64,000 bases of DNA from Sabethes cyaneus (taxonomy: Eukaryota > Arthropoda > Insecta > Diptera > Culicidae), in contig NC_071353.1 of the NCBI RefSeq assembly GCF_943734655.1, forward strand, positions 22,896,501 to 22,960,500, read 5' to 3'. This document shows positions 11,521-24,000 of the stretch, one piece after another (the stretch's first letter is position 1; each line of letters opens with the position of its first letter). The notes under the pieces are model-generated. The model saw only the letters and a program-made list of their open reading frames with translations. It had not been told where the DNA came from and ran no database searches. The translations under genes were made by a program, and so were the position numbers.

Positions 11521-12040
11521 TAGTAGTAGTAGGTAGTAGTAGGGGAAAGCTACCATCATTTCAAGGACTTGCCAATGTATGTAGGTAGAATTACAGTAGA
11601 TCCAAATTTGATTATCGCATGAATTTCACACTAATGCTGCTACATAAGGGCCAAAAGGGATTGGGCGGACCCACAAGCAGGGGCACCTGTGCGCATTCCG
11701 GGGTTATAAGAGTTGCCTTCCAGCATTAGGATCCTTCCATGTAATAATCAGTTTCGCTGGACCAACTTTAACCCACGCCACGTGATGATTTGTTTGTTTT
11801 GTTAAGGATTCAGGTTGGCAATCCACTTCACCATCCAGCCTTCCACATTTATGATATCAATAATAATACTATTAATAATATGATATTAAGATGAAATGTG
11901 GTATATATAGGCAAACATAGAACAATCTCATCCGCAGTCCTTCGTATGGAATAGAGTAGCCTCCTTTGAGGTTCCATAAGTGCTTCTAACAATTAATTTA
12001 ATTTTTTCATTTTGATATCCATGTGCAGTATTAAAACTCG
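11521..12040 (-). mobile_element. Dispersed retroposon family, truncated copy 1
   Basis: From the (AGT)n-rich edge TAGTAGTAGGGGAAAGC to AAAACTCG this block is closely similar to 58402-58934. Shared landmarks include GGGATTGGGCGGACCCAC, TGCGCATTCCGGGGTTAT, GGATCCTTCCATGTAATAAT and the TGATATCAATAATAATACT stretch. The second copy is flanked by target duplications with the (TAG)n edge at one end. I therefore read that edge as the 3' tail and the element as minus-strand. This copy lacks about 290 bp at its 5' side. No open frame is present. Confidence 0.75.
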
Positions 12041-13449
12041 GGGCATTTATCTAATTCTATTCGTTTTCCTAGGTTTACCGTCCTCTAGTTAGTTTTCTCT
12101 AGTCCTCGCATCGAGATACCCTTTATAAAATTAAAAGCGGCAAAGCCGGTCGAAGTGTAGTTCTGGGCCTCCATACCAAAAATATTAATTATGGCATGTC
12201 GTCATAAAAATCGCCAAGAATTTGAAGCTGTTTCGCAATGGTCAATGTTCTTATTTTAATTTTGTTCTAATCATTCATGAAACAAATTATTGTTTTCAGT
12301 TTGGTGCTGAGGTGTTCAGGTTCTGAGCGTTTTATTGCAAGAGATCAGCATCGCTTGCTTTCGCGCCTCGTTCGTTGTAAAAACTTAGACAACAAATTTT
12401 TTTCGAAGCCGTGACAATTACACAGGTTTAAATTCGAGTCAGCAGTTTTGAATAGTAGTTTGTACTGTAATTTACAATAATATTTAAGTCAAGAGCAGAT
12501 TATAAAAGTCCCTGGTCATCAACCGTCAACAACAACGGAACGGCAAGAAATTATGACGTGTAATCTGTATCAGCCTTAAAGCTTACTCTAAATATGCCAC
12601 GTGGGGCTTTAGGGTCCATCTAGCGGTAAGCATGAGCAAAAGCTACCTACAATGATCCATTGCAAAATCTCTATTAAAACACCAACTCCATTTATGCACC
12701 ATGACTGTGCAGTGAACAAAATATGAATAAATTGATCCGGTTTTAAACACTTTTAAATAATATTTTGGCGACCTTCACGCGCGCTTTACTCGAAAAAAGT
12801 GTTTTGTTAGATAGGTCCTTTTGAAAAGTTACGCGAGAAATGTAATCGCTGACGCGCGCGTTGTTTCCTTGGATCATATCACCTACCAAGATGAACCCTG
12901 ATCTGCACCTTCCGCTACTAACACAAATCCTGTCCCATGATACTTGTGGAGATGCAATGGTACCCGCGGTTTCGGACTAATATTTCTTCCTTTTCCCATG
13001 TAAGGCTGTACTTTTGGTCGTGACCGGCGTCGTTATTGGTCAATTTTCAAAGTATTGAATCAGTAGAAATTGCACAACGAGAATGTCATGCTACTCCCAA
13101 GCACCATTCAATTGGTTCTTTGTGCAATCTAACTGGTACCAAACTTGTATCTCGAATATACGAGAAAACAAATTTCGTATCTCACTTTTAAGGGAATTAA
13201 TCATCCAAAGATTTCTCTCACAAGAAGGGGCTTGTTATACCAAGAAATGTTCCTAAAGACACTACATGCGAAAAACTTCACGTTTCGGCGCAATATCACA
13301 CGGCCACGTATTTCGCTATTTGGACCACTGTGCACTGACGAACTGACATGACACATAAAAGAAAAACCTTTAAAAACCATCGTCCTACATATTTTGCTTG
13401 CACACTAGCACCCTCTGTTATACGTATTGCAGAGCAGCTTGCATTGACA
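12041..13449. other. Single-copy-looking DNA, no gene recognised
   Basis: No gene, RNA or bounded element recognised. Short frames only. Confidence 0.4.
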
Positions 13450-13690
13450 CACTCAAAAAAATCCACACGTCCTTTCCACGTGAAAAATCACGTAAATTTC
13501 TCTACAGGGATTTACGTGACTTTCAGTTGATTGTTATTGGAAAAAATAATCACATCTATCTGATTTTCACGTTAACGCATTAGTATGCGCGCGAACTACC
13601 TGAAAATCACGTAAATAGTACGGGAAAAGCTGAATAGAAAATATTCACATAACTTTTTCTATGATTTCGACGTGACATTTATTTTGGGTG
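13450..13690. mobile_element. MITE with CACGTAAAT motifs, about 241 bp
   Basis: The left end CACTCAAAAAAATCCACACG and the reverse complement of the right end CACCCAAAATAAATGTCACG match at about 16 of 22 positions. Inside are repeated and inverted CACGTGAAAAATCACGTAAAT motifs. The sequence at 35240-35292, read on the minus strand, starts CACTCTAAAAAATCGGCATG and continues with the same CCACGTAAAAAATCA core. This is therefore a repeat family. No coding capacity. The target duplication is unclear. Confidence 0.5.
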
Positions 13691-16600
13691 CAGAGTTTTA
13701 TATACCATGTTATACACCTTGGTTTTTACATTTGTATGATTTTATACTGAAAGCTCGAAGCAACACTCGAGCGCAGCGGTGTAGCCATGTTGCAAAACGT
13801 GCTTTGAAAAATATGTGGATTTTAAATGGATGATGGTATTAACGCGAGTGTCTTGTCTGTTTGTCTGTGCCGTAACTTTCTCATTTTCACGTTACACGAG
13901 TAGCAATTTCACTACAATACACAATTTAAGACATCGATCTCTTGGCGTAAAATTAAATAGATTATGTCAATTAACTCAACAATGTTGTCTGCCACATTCT
14001 TCATTGGATTAGAAGCTTAACACTTTCTCCAAACAGTTTTGCAAGTAGAATGTTTACTGTCGCACATATTTCTGTCGTCGCAGTTTTTTTTATTTTGCAA
14101 GACAAATCGTCTTCGCTTTCGCTCGCTTGTGATGAAAATAATTTCACCGATTCTTCGTACCCTATCTAACTTATTCATTTTATCGTAAAAGAAAGAGAAG
14201 ATCGGCGACAATTTAGATGAAAGGGATTTTTTCGGAAGGCTTCCAATTATTTTGAGCCAGCCGTAATTTGCAATTTACTTCTAGATGAACAATTAGGCAA
14301 AACGATGTTCCATCAAATTATCAACGGATTATTTGTACCGCGTTTAGCATGCCGATCACGGCATTCGGCACGTAAACCTATACCAATCATTTCTGCTTCA
14401 TCAAGCTGGAAACTGGCTCACCTGCGCGATTGGTGTGTAGTATCGTGCTCCTTGTGGATGCGAATGTCAAAAATGTGCGTACACAGCAAACACCAATATA
14501 AGCAGATATGGAATTTTTACGGCCCGTTCTACTGTACATACTGTTCGCAATCATTTCCCTGGAGGAAACTTCACCGGCTTCTAGCTAGAACACGCCCTCG
14601 GCCGCAGCGCCTGTCATCGTCAGTCGCAGTAATAGAATCAATCCGGTTGATCAAATATTTACCATTTCTCAATTTCACTGCTCATAAAAGCACTCCCCGC
14701 CATGCATGTCTGTTGATTTTTCGAAATAAAAAAAATAAACTCCCGTGCTCTCGGCTCACATCAAATTTAAGAGCATTTCTTTTTTCATTTGATATTTTTG
14801 TGTTCTCTTCGTAGCTTGCGGGAAAATTGTAAACCGAAGAATAACCTAGTATTTTTATCATCGCCACACGTTTTCGCCCAAAACTCCCCCCACGCACGAA
14901 ATTATCGCACAGACCGCAGGCAAATCACAACCCGAAGTGGGCGCCTTCTAAGAGAAGAAAATTTTCCCGGTGGAATTACTACTGAAATGACTCAATCAAT
15001 TATGGTTGCAAAGAAAATGAATTTCATTCACTCACGGCACTGCGCCAGGGCCAGGGTGCTGCCAAAGTGGGCCAGAGCTGGCAATGAAGCTGCGAGCACT
15101 CGTCGTCCCCGAGGGGACGCGTGGTGTTTTACTGTCGACACGGGCAAACTTTTCGTCACCCAGTCGCTCGACAGCTGCATCCACCTTCTTGAAGTTACCT
15201 GCGTACCTACATGTAGGCGGAAGGATACGTGCCATGGGGATCGGTTGATAATAAATAATGTATGGCACGCGGCAGCTTAGAAATAACATTGGATTTGTTT
15301 GCTCGGTGGCAAAACTCCTCCGCACGCGATAGTACGGCATAAAATGCGCTAACCTCCCGGGGGGACGGTGACAACTCGGAGCTTTGGTGTCAACTGAACC
15401 CATGGCAGGCAACTTGCAAAAGTTGCAAATCGAATTACAAACTCGCTGAAGGCAAGCGAAGAGTGTATTTCTTGGATGTTGGATCTGTAATTCAATAGCT
15501 TTAATTACAAGCATGGCAAAACGGGCGCCATCCGCAACGAACCCAGTGTACGCGACGAATGTACGATAGAAGGATGTCTCAAATGAAGTAGGTAGTTTCT
15601 AGGTAGGTATACGTGAAAACAAGTCTAGCAATGTAGTTATGCTTTCAAACTTTCAAGCACCCTCGGTCGGAAGCATAATTAATTTTGAAGTAAACTTCTT
15701 CTGTCGACAGTAGTGTCTTTGCATAAGAGTTGGAAGCATTTGAGTTTTCTTTTAAAAAGTTTTGCAAAAATATAGTTTTTTTTATATTGTCAAGTTTATG
15801 ATAAGTGTCAACAATATACCAGAAAGCAGCTTTATTGGTTTTTGGGCACGCAACTTCATCAATCGCCTAATTCGGGGGATTGCTATATACATTGCATAGA
15901 TAGAAAGTATCCAAACTTTTGCATGTTGAAACTAATATGACTTCGAGCTACTTACTATATAGGATCGAGCAAAAGTAAGTTTGTACAAGTTCGTTAAAAG
16001 TCAACATACTGGTACTACTGAGTCGAAGCGAAAACTTGTGGCAAATTTTGGGCCTCCCCGTGGTGGCCGCCTATCGAGCACGCATGAAAGTTCATTTTCG
16101 ATTAAATCCCCCTCCGTTTCTGCTCGCCAGCCCCAACCACAACCGATGTGCTATCATTTCAAGCGGCCAAGTTGGTAAACTTGCCTCTCATCATCATTGT
16201 GAACCACAAACAGCTGAGATTTGCACGCCTGACTGGTGAAATTGGATTCTGATTGACAATGTTCATAGCGAACAGCATACAAGCCCCTCCGGTCATGTCA
16301 GAGTTCGCTTCAGATGTCCAACCGCGCAACTTCCCCTGGGAACTGTTTCAACTAATCACCAGAGCTGCTAGTAATCCGATACCGAAAAGAATAGCAAAGA
16401 CAATGTCTTCCGAGATAAACGTCACGCGTGAACATCGAGACGGGCCGGTCGGTGAAGTTAGCGACGGGACAGCTGGCAGACGATTATGGCGGAAACTTTT
16501 AGCCGTGGCTAACAATCAAGAAACCGGTTGACTGCATCAAGAAGTTCCGGATGTTCGGTCGGTCGTGACAGCAAGGTTAACAGTTGTGCTTGTGGCTTCA

Positions 16601-16983
16601 AGCATAACAAAATCGGAAATTAGCCATCCTTATTATCTATAGTCCTGACTGTATACGTCTTCGGCACGGTAGTCAAGGAAGGGAATACCAAAGAAGAAAA
16701 AACTTCAATTAATTTCTTCTGCAGCAGTTGATTGCGCATTGAAACCAGTGATGTAGTGTTTCGACCGAGACTAAAATATTGCGTTTGTAATTGGCAGCAT
16801 TTTGTACTTTCATTCAGAAAATGTAATCTTTCATATTGAAAATGCAAACCCCATGGAAATTTGTCCCTTGAAGTCTTTAGCACGAAGTTTTGCACTCTTT
16901 TTCAATCTATGCCTTTCAACTACATTCGTAAAAATGTACGTTAGAAGTTAAACGCTTTTTTGTAAAGAAAAAGCACCTTTTTA
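13691..16983. other. Apparently single-copy DNA, no gene confirmed
   Basis: This has higher GC than its neighbours and lacks repeat ends I can recognise. The longest frames (14305-14814, 169 codons; 14789-15280, 163 codons; 15032-15514 minus, 160 codons) overlap each other on both strands. They have no domain or conserved motif I recognise, so I do not call them genes. It could be intronic or regulatory DNA of a neighbouring host gene. Confidence 0.4.
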
Positions 16984-17151
16984 TCTATCTCTATCTCTAT
17001 CTCTATCTCTATCTCTATCTCTATCTCTATCTCTATCTCTATCTCTATCTCTATCTCTATCTCTATCTCTATCTCTATCTCTATCTCTATCTCTATCTCT
17101 ATCTCTATCTCTATCTCTATCTCTATCTCTATCTCTATCTCTATCTCTATC
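16984..17151. repeat. (CTATCT)n hexanucleotide array, about 28 units
   Basis: About 168 bp of pure CTATCT units, preceded by a short TATC run. It is followed immediately by a self-complementary ATTAATAATGATTAATCATT tract and then a retroposon-tail-like motif. The (IE)n minus-strand frame is an artefact. Confidence 0.95.
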
Positions 17152-17176
17152 ATTAATAATGATTAATCATTAATTA

Positions 17177-17212
17177 ATGATGGTGGCTCTCCCCTACTAC
17201 TACCACTACTGC
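17177..17212. repeat. Isolated retroposon-tail motif
   Basis: ATGATGGTGGCTCTCCCCTA followed by CTACTACCACTACT matches the 3' edge of the dispersed family at 11521 and 58402 in reverse complement. Only about 35 bp are present. They are sandwiched between the CTATCT array and the gypsy integrase fragment. Confidence 0.5.
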
Positions 17213-17945
17213 TCGTTTAAACGTGCTTACAAATATTTCGGCCAGGCCGTTAGATTGTGGATGGAAGGGTGCCGTGGTGGTATGCATTGCATTGCCGGAT
17301 GAACCTTGTGCAGTAGAGTCAAGCACCTTTTTCCGTAGATGGCGGGGATCACGAGCCTGTCCTCGAACGTAATGCAATAATTATGTAATTGTATAATAAT
17401 TGTTGGAAATCGCGGAATCGCTGCACCTCGCGTTTTGCGTGTCGATTTTGGATATTGGCTTGCCGTCTCGAACGAAACTGCGAACCTTCCGAAAAATTGA
17501 ATCGGACTTCGTAGCTTGTTTGAATGCTCCTGTTGCAACCTTTACTTCGGGTGGCAACCTGTTGTATTTATACAGGCCCCGGTGTGTATTGCTGATGATC
17601 ATGCTGCAAGAACTTTCATCAACTTCTATTTGCAGAAACGCGTCGGACAAGTCAAATGTAGCCGCTCAGCTTGAAGAAAATGGTCTCGTAACGGGTATAC
17701 CAGGCAGCCAAGGTATACTGGTTTTCAAGATCCAACTGGAACTCCTTAGTAATATCATCTAGTGAATCCAAAAAGGCTTCGGCTAATGATTCCAAAATGG
17801 CTTCTAGATTTTGTGCAACGATGGTATTGCTGGTTCTAACCGGGTGAATTGGCTTCCGGATGCTGATTTGATTGATTGAACCGCTTCCTTGGTGCTGATT
17901 AATCGGCTGCTACTGATCATCCATTTTGTTGCAGATACGCTTCCT
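17213..17945 (-). pseudogene. Ty3/gypsy retrotransposon, internally deleted gag-RT-integrase remnant
   Basis: On the minus strand the order is that of a gypsy element. Near 17760-17690 is a gag-like stretch DDITKEFQLDLENQYTLAAW YTRYETIFFKL. At 17650-17520 is an RT stretch with LSDAFLQIEVDESS, NTHRGLYKYNRLPPEVKVA and GAFKQA, which is the region around RT motifs A and B. Then comes the linker before integrase (FRKVRSFVRDGKPISK), the integrase zinc-binding region (RLVIPAIY, LTLLHKVHP), and the integrase core end (TTTAPFHPQSNGLAEIFVST). Protease, most of RT and RNase H are missing, and frames shift at least twice. It is a dead copy; no LTRs are seen at either edge. Confidence 0.85.
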
Positions 17946-17961
17946 TTTGTTCGGCGGCGGC

Positions 17962-19923
17962 GCACCGTGGGATGAAACCCAAATCTAGGTGGACAAAAGT
18001 AATTACGCTAAAACCGTTAGTCCTAGGTATATAGTATGTACGGAGTAAATTTGTTATTTTAACTTCCGCATTATTTGGTGTACATGACATTAGGGTGACC
18101 ATCATAGTAAGCGAGTGCAAAATATAAACTTTTTTATGGCTTAAGTTAGCTGAATAAAATGTTCAGCAAAGTTAAATTTTAAATTTTAAGTAACTTTGTC
18201 AAAGAAATTAAAATTCTATCTCTTGTGATTGATGGGGTGGAGCTATTTAAAGGTTTTTAGTCGGGGTGGACCTAAAAAATCCGTTTTTTCTTTATATCTT
18301 CTTTCGTGTTTATTTTTCACAAATCATGTCTTCTGAACACTTTCACACGCATAGAAAACGCATATTTTGTTTGAAGGAATCAAGTTGCTATCTCCTTGGG
18401 TTCCGAAGTTACAGGCATTTTTCTAAAAAAATATGGTGTTTTCAAATGTCAATAACGTAAAAACTGCTCAAAAGCAGCAAATCAAATTTTGTATAAATGT
18501 TTAGTAATATATTGGCTTCCGAAATTAATGGAGATCACATCGGTCCAGGTCGGCCCTTTTTTGTTAAACCGTATTGAATAATGAAGTAAAAATTACCGGT
18601 TTACTTACCAAAATCACAATTTTTACGTAGATAGAATGAATTAAAAAATGAAAATAGGTCTAAATGATTGTATTTATCTTAATCAAGTATGATTATTAAC
18701 GGTATAACTTCTCAAGGCGATTTAATTTTTTTGAAAACTGGAATACCTCTCTGACTCTCTGGACTGGAATACCTCTGTAGTATCATACTCACTAAATCAA
18801 TAGTTGTTATCTCTCGAAAACTTTCGGGTATGTCTTTCTCTAACTTGCCTATATATCTTGTTAATTGCTTCCTGTGCCTCTTCTGACATCATCCCAATCG
18901 GTAATATCAGAGAATCAGCCTTAGGATCAGCTACAGTGGAGCCAATGTATCAAAATTTTATGCCTTGACGACCGAGGGGTCCACTGTTTGAAGTATAATT
19001 CTCATTTTTTAACAATTTCCAACCAATCAAGTACAAAATTTTTAATATTTGAAGTCCACGTGTCAGTAGACCGGGCTGTAATATTTTCGGCGACCACAGT
19101 TAATTAATGTTACAGCATTCACATCCCCTAAAATAAAAGGTTTTTCAGCTCGAAAAAAAAACAGAGCCACTTTCATAAACTGAATACACATAATTAAGAT
19201 AAAAACAAGCATTTAGACTTATTTTTGTTTTTTATTCCATTCTTTTTACGTAAAAAGTGTGATTTTGGTAAGCAAACTGGTAATTTTTAGTTCATTATTC
19301 AATACGGTTTAGCAAAAAAGGGCCGACCTGGACCGACGTGATCTCAATTAATTTCGGAGGTCAGTATATAACTAAACAGTTATACAAAATTTTATTTGCT
19401 GCTTTTGAGCAGTTTTTGCAATATTGACATTTGAAAAAACCATATTTTTTTTAGAAAAATGCCTGTAGCTTCGGAACCGAAGGAGATAGCAACTTGATTC
19501 CTTCAAACAAAATGTGCATTTTCCATGCGTGTGAGAGTGCCCAGAATACATGATTTGTGAAAAATAAACACGAAAGAAGATATAACGAAAAAACGGATTT
19601 TTTAGGTTCACCCCGACTAAAAAACTTTAAATAGCTCCTCCCCATCAACCACAAGAGATAGAACTTTAATTTCTTTGACAAAGTTACTGAAAATTTAAAG
19701 TTCTTTAACTTTGCTGAACATTTTATTCAGCTAACTTAAGCCATAAAAAAGTTTATATTTTGCACTCGCTTACTATGATGGTCACCCTAATGTCATATAC
19801 ACCAAAAAATGCGAAAGTTAAAATAACAAATTTACTCCGTACATACTATATACCTAGGACTAACGGTTTTAGCGTAATTACTTTTGTCCACCTAGATTTG
19901 GGTTTCATTTCATCCCACGGTGC
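17962..19923. mobile_element. DNA transposon with about 730-bp terminal inverted repeats
   Basis: The left arm 17962 to about 18690 and right arm about 19190-19923 are inverted complements with scattered mismatches. They begin GCACCGTGGGATGAAACCC on the left and end with the complement on the right. Frames inside the arms mirror each other: peptides containing SLTMMVTLMS and FVHLDLGF occur on opposite strands. The central 500 bp differs between strands and carries a transposase-like remnant. Arms this long are found in foldback-type and some P/THAP-like DNA transposons; I cannot assign the superfamily. No target duplication is obvious: the left flank is CGGCGGC and the right flank AGCGTCG. 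Confidence 0.8.
18770..18965 (-). pseudogene. Transposase-like remnant in the core of the long-TIR element
   Basis: The minus strand encodes YIGSTVADPKADSLILPIGM, continuing MSEEAQEAINKIYRQVRERH and TRKFSRDNNY before a stop. The pattern LPIGxxSEEAQEAxNK followed by RxxREHxxRKxSR is one I recall from arthropod transposon-encoded or uncharacterised proteins. That is memory, not a search. About 55 residues survive and no catalytic residue can be identified. Its place between the long inverted repeats supports its being the element's own gene, largely deleted. Confidence 0.5.
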
Positions 19924-20399
19924 AGCGTCGTGGTTAGAATTCGATCATGTTTCTTCTACGCGAAATTTTCCATCGAAAAATACTCACGACACGACGAAGT
20001 TTTGTTGACTTGGTCGCGTCACTTTTAATGCCTTGTGAATGCTATTTATTGAAAGCAAAACGCAAAACGCCACCTCATAATGTGGCGATTTCAGGAAACA
20101 TTGTAGATAGGGCAGAGATAGGTCGTACCAAGTAGTTCCAGTAGAGGAATCAATTTTGGACGAAATAATTTTAGCAGCATTTAAACAGCTTTAGTATTTT
20201 TTTCCTATAATACTTTTATCCTGTTTTTCGAGTGAAGTAATACCCAGAAATTGACTGCGGGATTCATAAGGCGGTAAGTCAGAGTTGATCTAAAGTTAGT
20301 TTCTGAGGGGAGGATATACCATACAAACTTCAGCTGAATATTTTCGATGCGACTGATTCAATTTATGTTATACGGGGAACAAATAATAGCGGAAGATTC
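19924..20399. other. Unassigned spacer
   Basis: No gene or bounded repeat recognised between the long-TIR element and the RT pseudogene. Confidence 0.4.
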
Positions 20400-21010
20400 A
20401 AGTTGGGACCTAATGCATAGACCAGAGGCAGAAGAGTTCGTCGAGCTCCTGAGCTATCCTAAACGTAAGTCCGAGTTGCAGATTAGCTTAGTCAATCACT
20501 GATACCTGTTGCAGTCAGCGAATTTTCGATAATGTTGTAAAATGTGTAATAATAATCATAAACGTAAACCAGTGCATATTTACCGTTGTATAAATTCGCT
20601 GCATCATCGAAGAACAAGGTAAACAAGATAGGTCCAAGGTTACTGCCTTGTGGAACCCCAGAGCAGTTAGAGAAACCATGCGATAAGGTAGTACCAACTT
20701 TGAATTGTAGGGTTCTGTGTTTAAGCTAAGATTCCTACGAACAAATACAAATACAAATTCCAACTAAAGCACAAAGCTGCTACGAGAAATCTAAATGTAA
20801 TAATGTCATGATTAATCCGATCAAACACTGCTTTAAGGTCCCTATAGATCACATCCACATGAAGACCGTTACCGATCGCTTCACTGCAATGAGGGTGTAG
20901 TAAACACCAGCAAATTAATGTTCACTGAACGACCAGGCATGAACCCATGTTGCTTCAAAGAGATGTAACCACGGGAGTTTTATCACAATAGTATTCCAAG
21001 ACTGTCAAAT
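20400..21010 (-). pseudogene. Non-LTR reverse transcriptase pseudogene
   Basis: On the minus strand, about 20960 downward reads KQHGFMPGRSVNINLLVF. About 20880-20810 follows in another frame: HVDVIYRDLKAVFDRINHDI, which is RT motif A with its Asp kept. About 20680-20620 reads SGVPQGSNLGPILFTLFF, which is motif B. Where YADD should follow, the sequence reads YVYDYYYTFYN, so the active-site motif is lost. Frames shift between motifs A and B. Affinity is with Jockey/I-type elements, as for 52660-54045. EN and the C-terminal part are not seen. Confidence 0.8.
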
Positions 21011-24000
21011 AGATAAAATATGTTACTTAGCTGTTTAAACAGGACAATCCGTAGACCACGGTGAAAACGCAACAGCAAATAACTCACGCACACCAAATGT
21101 TCAAGCACATAAGACGCATAAATACACATGAAATCGTGGAAAAATTGGAGCGTCTACAGTACAGCATCAACCGTTAACAGTGCTCCTAGTAATCCTCTGT
21201 GAAACGAAAATAAACAATACATCCAAAGTTAACTAAACTATCAATTTATGTTTAGATATATGTTTTTCTCTTTTCATATCAATGAAAATGTTAGTTTTGA
21301 GCTAAAAGTGAACGGTTTCATATACAGTAAAGAAATGACCGTATTGTGTGTTGATGTGAATATTTCAAAAATTATTTGTGCTACACAATTATAGTGTTTG
21401 CCTGTAGCATCCTATTCCGGCTCTTTCTCTGTGTGAACACTATCTCGCATACACGGCATACCTAGAAAAGTGAGTCAATTCAGATCATCAACGAAACTGA
21501 CATCGTTACAAATCATCCTCATCGTCAGCAGTCATCGAGGAAGCACCACCGGAGAATGTGTTTCTATCCGACACGTGTTGTGCCACCTAATGGCGTCTAC
21601 TTTTTCCAACCATCATCGTTATAGAAACTCACAAAACGTACTTCTTGCATCAAGCTGCTTCATGTGTACACTACTTCCATAGACGAGATGGCAGAAACAA
21701 AGTGCCGGAGGTGTTTATCCTGCATTGCTTTTCTTTTGGCCACGGGAGCACGGTACGATACGGCATGGCACGGGGATGGTCGGTGAGGCGTACGCGTAAG
21801 ATCTGAATCGATTGAATAAACACGTAAACATACTGAGCGAATCTAGTGCTGTCGTCAACTACAGTGTGTGTGTGTGTGTGCTGTCTGTGTGTGAGTGTTT
21901 GCATGGATGAACAAATAGATGTTTGGATATTTATATCGCTATCATCCCGCACCGTAACACACGCCTGTTGGGATTGGGACAGGCTGGGACCTTAGGCCAG
22001 ATTCGCGCTCTGATATATGGATGAAGTTGTCTTAGGCAGAGCTGTACAGTGTATACAGCCGATACGGGGGGTTCTTCCCATCCAACTAAGTAATATAATG
22101 GTTGCAAAAACATCTTTTATCGCCGTCTTTTGAGTTATGGTTGTTTCGTGCCAAAAACGTTTATGCTGTACACAGAAAGCGGTGTGATGTTTCTGGCAAT
22201 GATGGCCGTTTGCTAGTTAGTTTGCGGTGTGAAATTGGTTAATAAAATATGTAGATATTTTACATTTTCCATAGTTTAGCTCGCTTATGGTACGTTGGTG
22301 TCAGTCCCAGTTGCCATCACCCTCGCTACTCGGTTTCAAACGAGACTCGTAGGGAAGCAAAGTTATTCTCGCAAGAAGTGACGAGCTCAAACAATGATCG
22401 AGAAATTAATTAATGCTTGATCAATCCAATTACGCTGTGCATGCTGCTTGCAGACCCCTCTTCTGTGCCTAGTTTTTCTACGTGGTGCTTCGGCCCTTGG
22501 TCCTTGGTGAGCTTCCCCGGTGGGTGACCAGCTCCGTTGGAATAATGAACAGATGGGTTGTGCCACCGCAGGCGAAGCTGTGCTCGGTGCCTTCACAGAT
22601 TCGAATGTTTCGAGCGCTAACTTTTTCTGTCATTCATTACAACTATTTTTACCACCCATGAAAAGGAAAATCCCTCTTCCGTTGGCGAAGAAGTTTTAAT
22701 TAAATTCAATTTTCATTACTATCGTGCATTCTGCAGTGTGTTGCGCATTCGACACTCTGATATTTAACCGAAGTCGTCAATCGCCATTGCTAGTGATGAC
22801 CATTGAATATAACCAGTTTAGAGAGGATTAATTACGGTTTTAGTTTAGTGGCGGGACTAGGTTTTTCACTTGATTGTCATGTTCTATTTTTCAGAAGGCT
22901 CGATAACATATTAGCTGGTTTCTCTTTAAGCTCGCGATGAAAAATACTAAATTTGCGTTCAACTTGATTTTCCTAAATTTTCCCTTTTACAGCTTCCTAT
23001 CTGTATTTGAATGTCAGCAGCTGTATCTGTTCACTTCCAGTAATCACAGGCAGATTTGAAACGAATCAGTATCAATAATACCGGGGATAACTTGAGGATA
23101 TTATTATTTTGGCCGCCCACCTGGGTATACCTCCATCATTGTTTTTTTTTCGTTAGTCAGAGCACAGCACGTCCGTCCCAGGCAGAAGATGCCGGCGGCA
23201 CCGGCTTTTGACTGGTGAAGGTGGCTTGAACTTCGGTCCGATGTCAGATGAGAAGCCATTATTTTTCCACCTAAATAATCATGGTGCTCAAAATATGCTT
23301 TGCCTATAATGTGATTTGGATAGTAAAATATAGGATGAAATCGGATGAAATAATTCAATCAGCAGAGCGTACACACCTGTCTACGGATGTTAAGCACAAC
23401 CTTGCTGAGAGCAAAATATCCTTTGCAGACACAATTGTTCTTTATTTTTGAACTACATGCTATTTAAATTCAGTCATAAAGTAGTTTCATTTCCAAATAT
23501 TGTTTTCAACATGTGTTAGAAGCAGAAGCGACGCTTCAACACTTGAAAAATACTGTGTACGCTTTATGACCTTAACAACAAATATCTGTCTATTCAAACG
23601 TTTATCATCTGAATTGAGACGGAAACGAATCGTGTACGATCATGTACCAGGTTGCCGCAACTCTTCGGAGAAAGCAGTAATCGAACTGACGAAACAATGC
23701 AGCTGGTGCCCGAAGATATGCTAACTGAACAGAAGGAAAATTGATATGTTTCCGAATAATGCAATGGTCCCAGCTCGCTGACGCAGGCCGGGGCCGGGAG
23801 GACAAAATTACAGTACGTGCGGATTGCTGGAACGAAACACATAGTCTCGACTCGACCGGGAAACAATACAATTTTCAATTTTCGTTCACTCGCCCCCAGT
23901 GGGGAAATCAACACATAAAAACACAAGACGAGAAAAACACGATGCTTGAATGTTAAATGTCAATTTTGGGTGCGAGTTCTGTCCTGCTTTTTTGATGGCG

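Noticed and set aside
14305..15514. Three overlapping frames of 160-169 codons as a possible host gene
   Set aside because: They lie on both strands over the same DNA and show no recognisable domain, codon bias I can judge, or clear splice structure. They are kept only as single-copy DNA.
16941..17153. 70-codon (IE)n frame
   Set aside because: Product of the CTATCT array.
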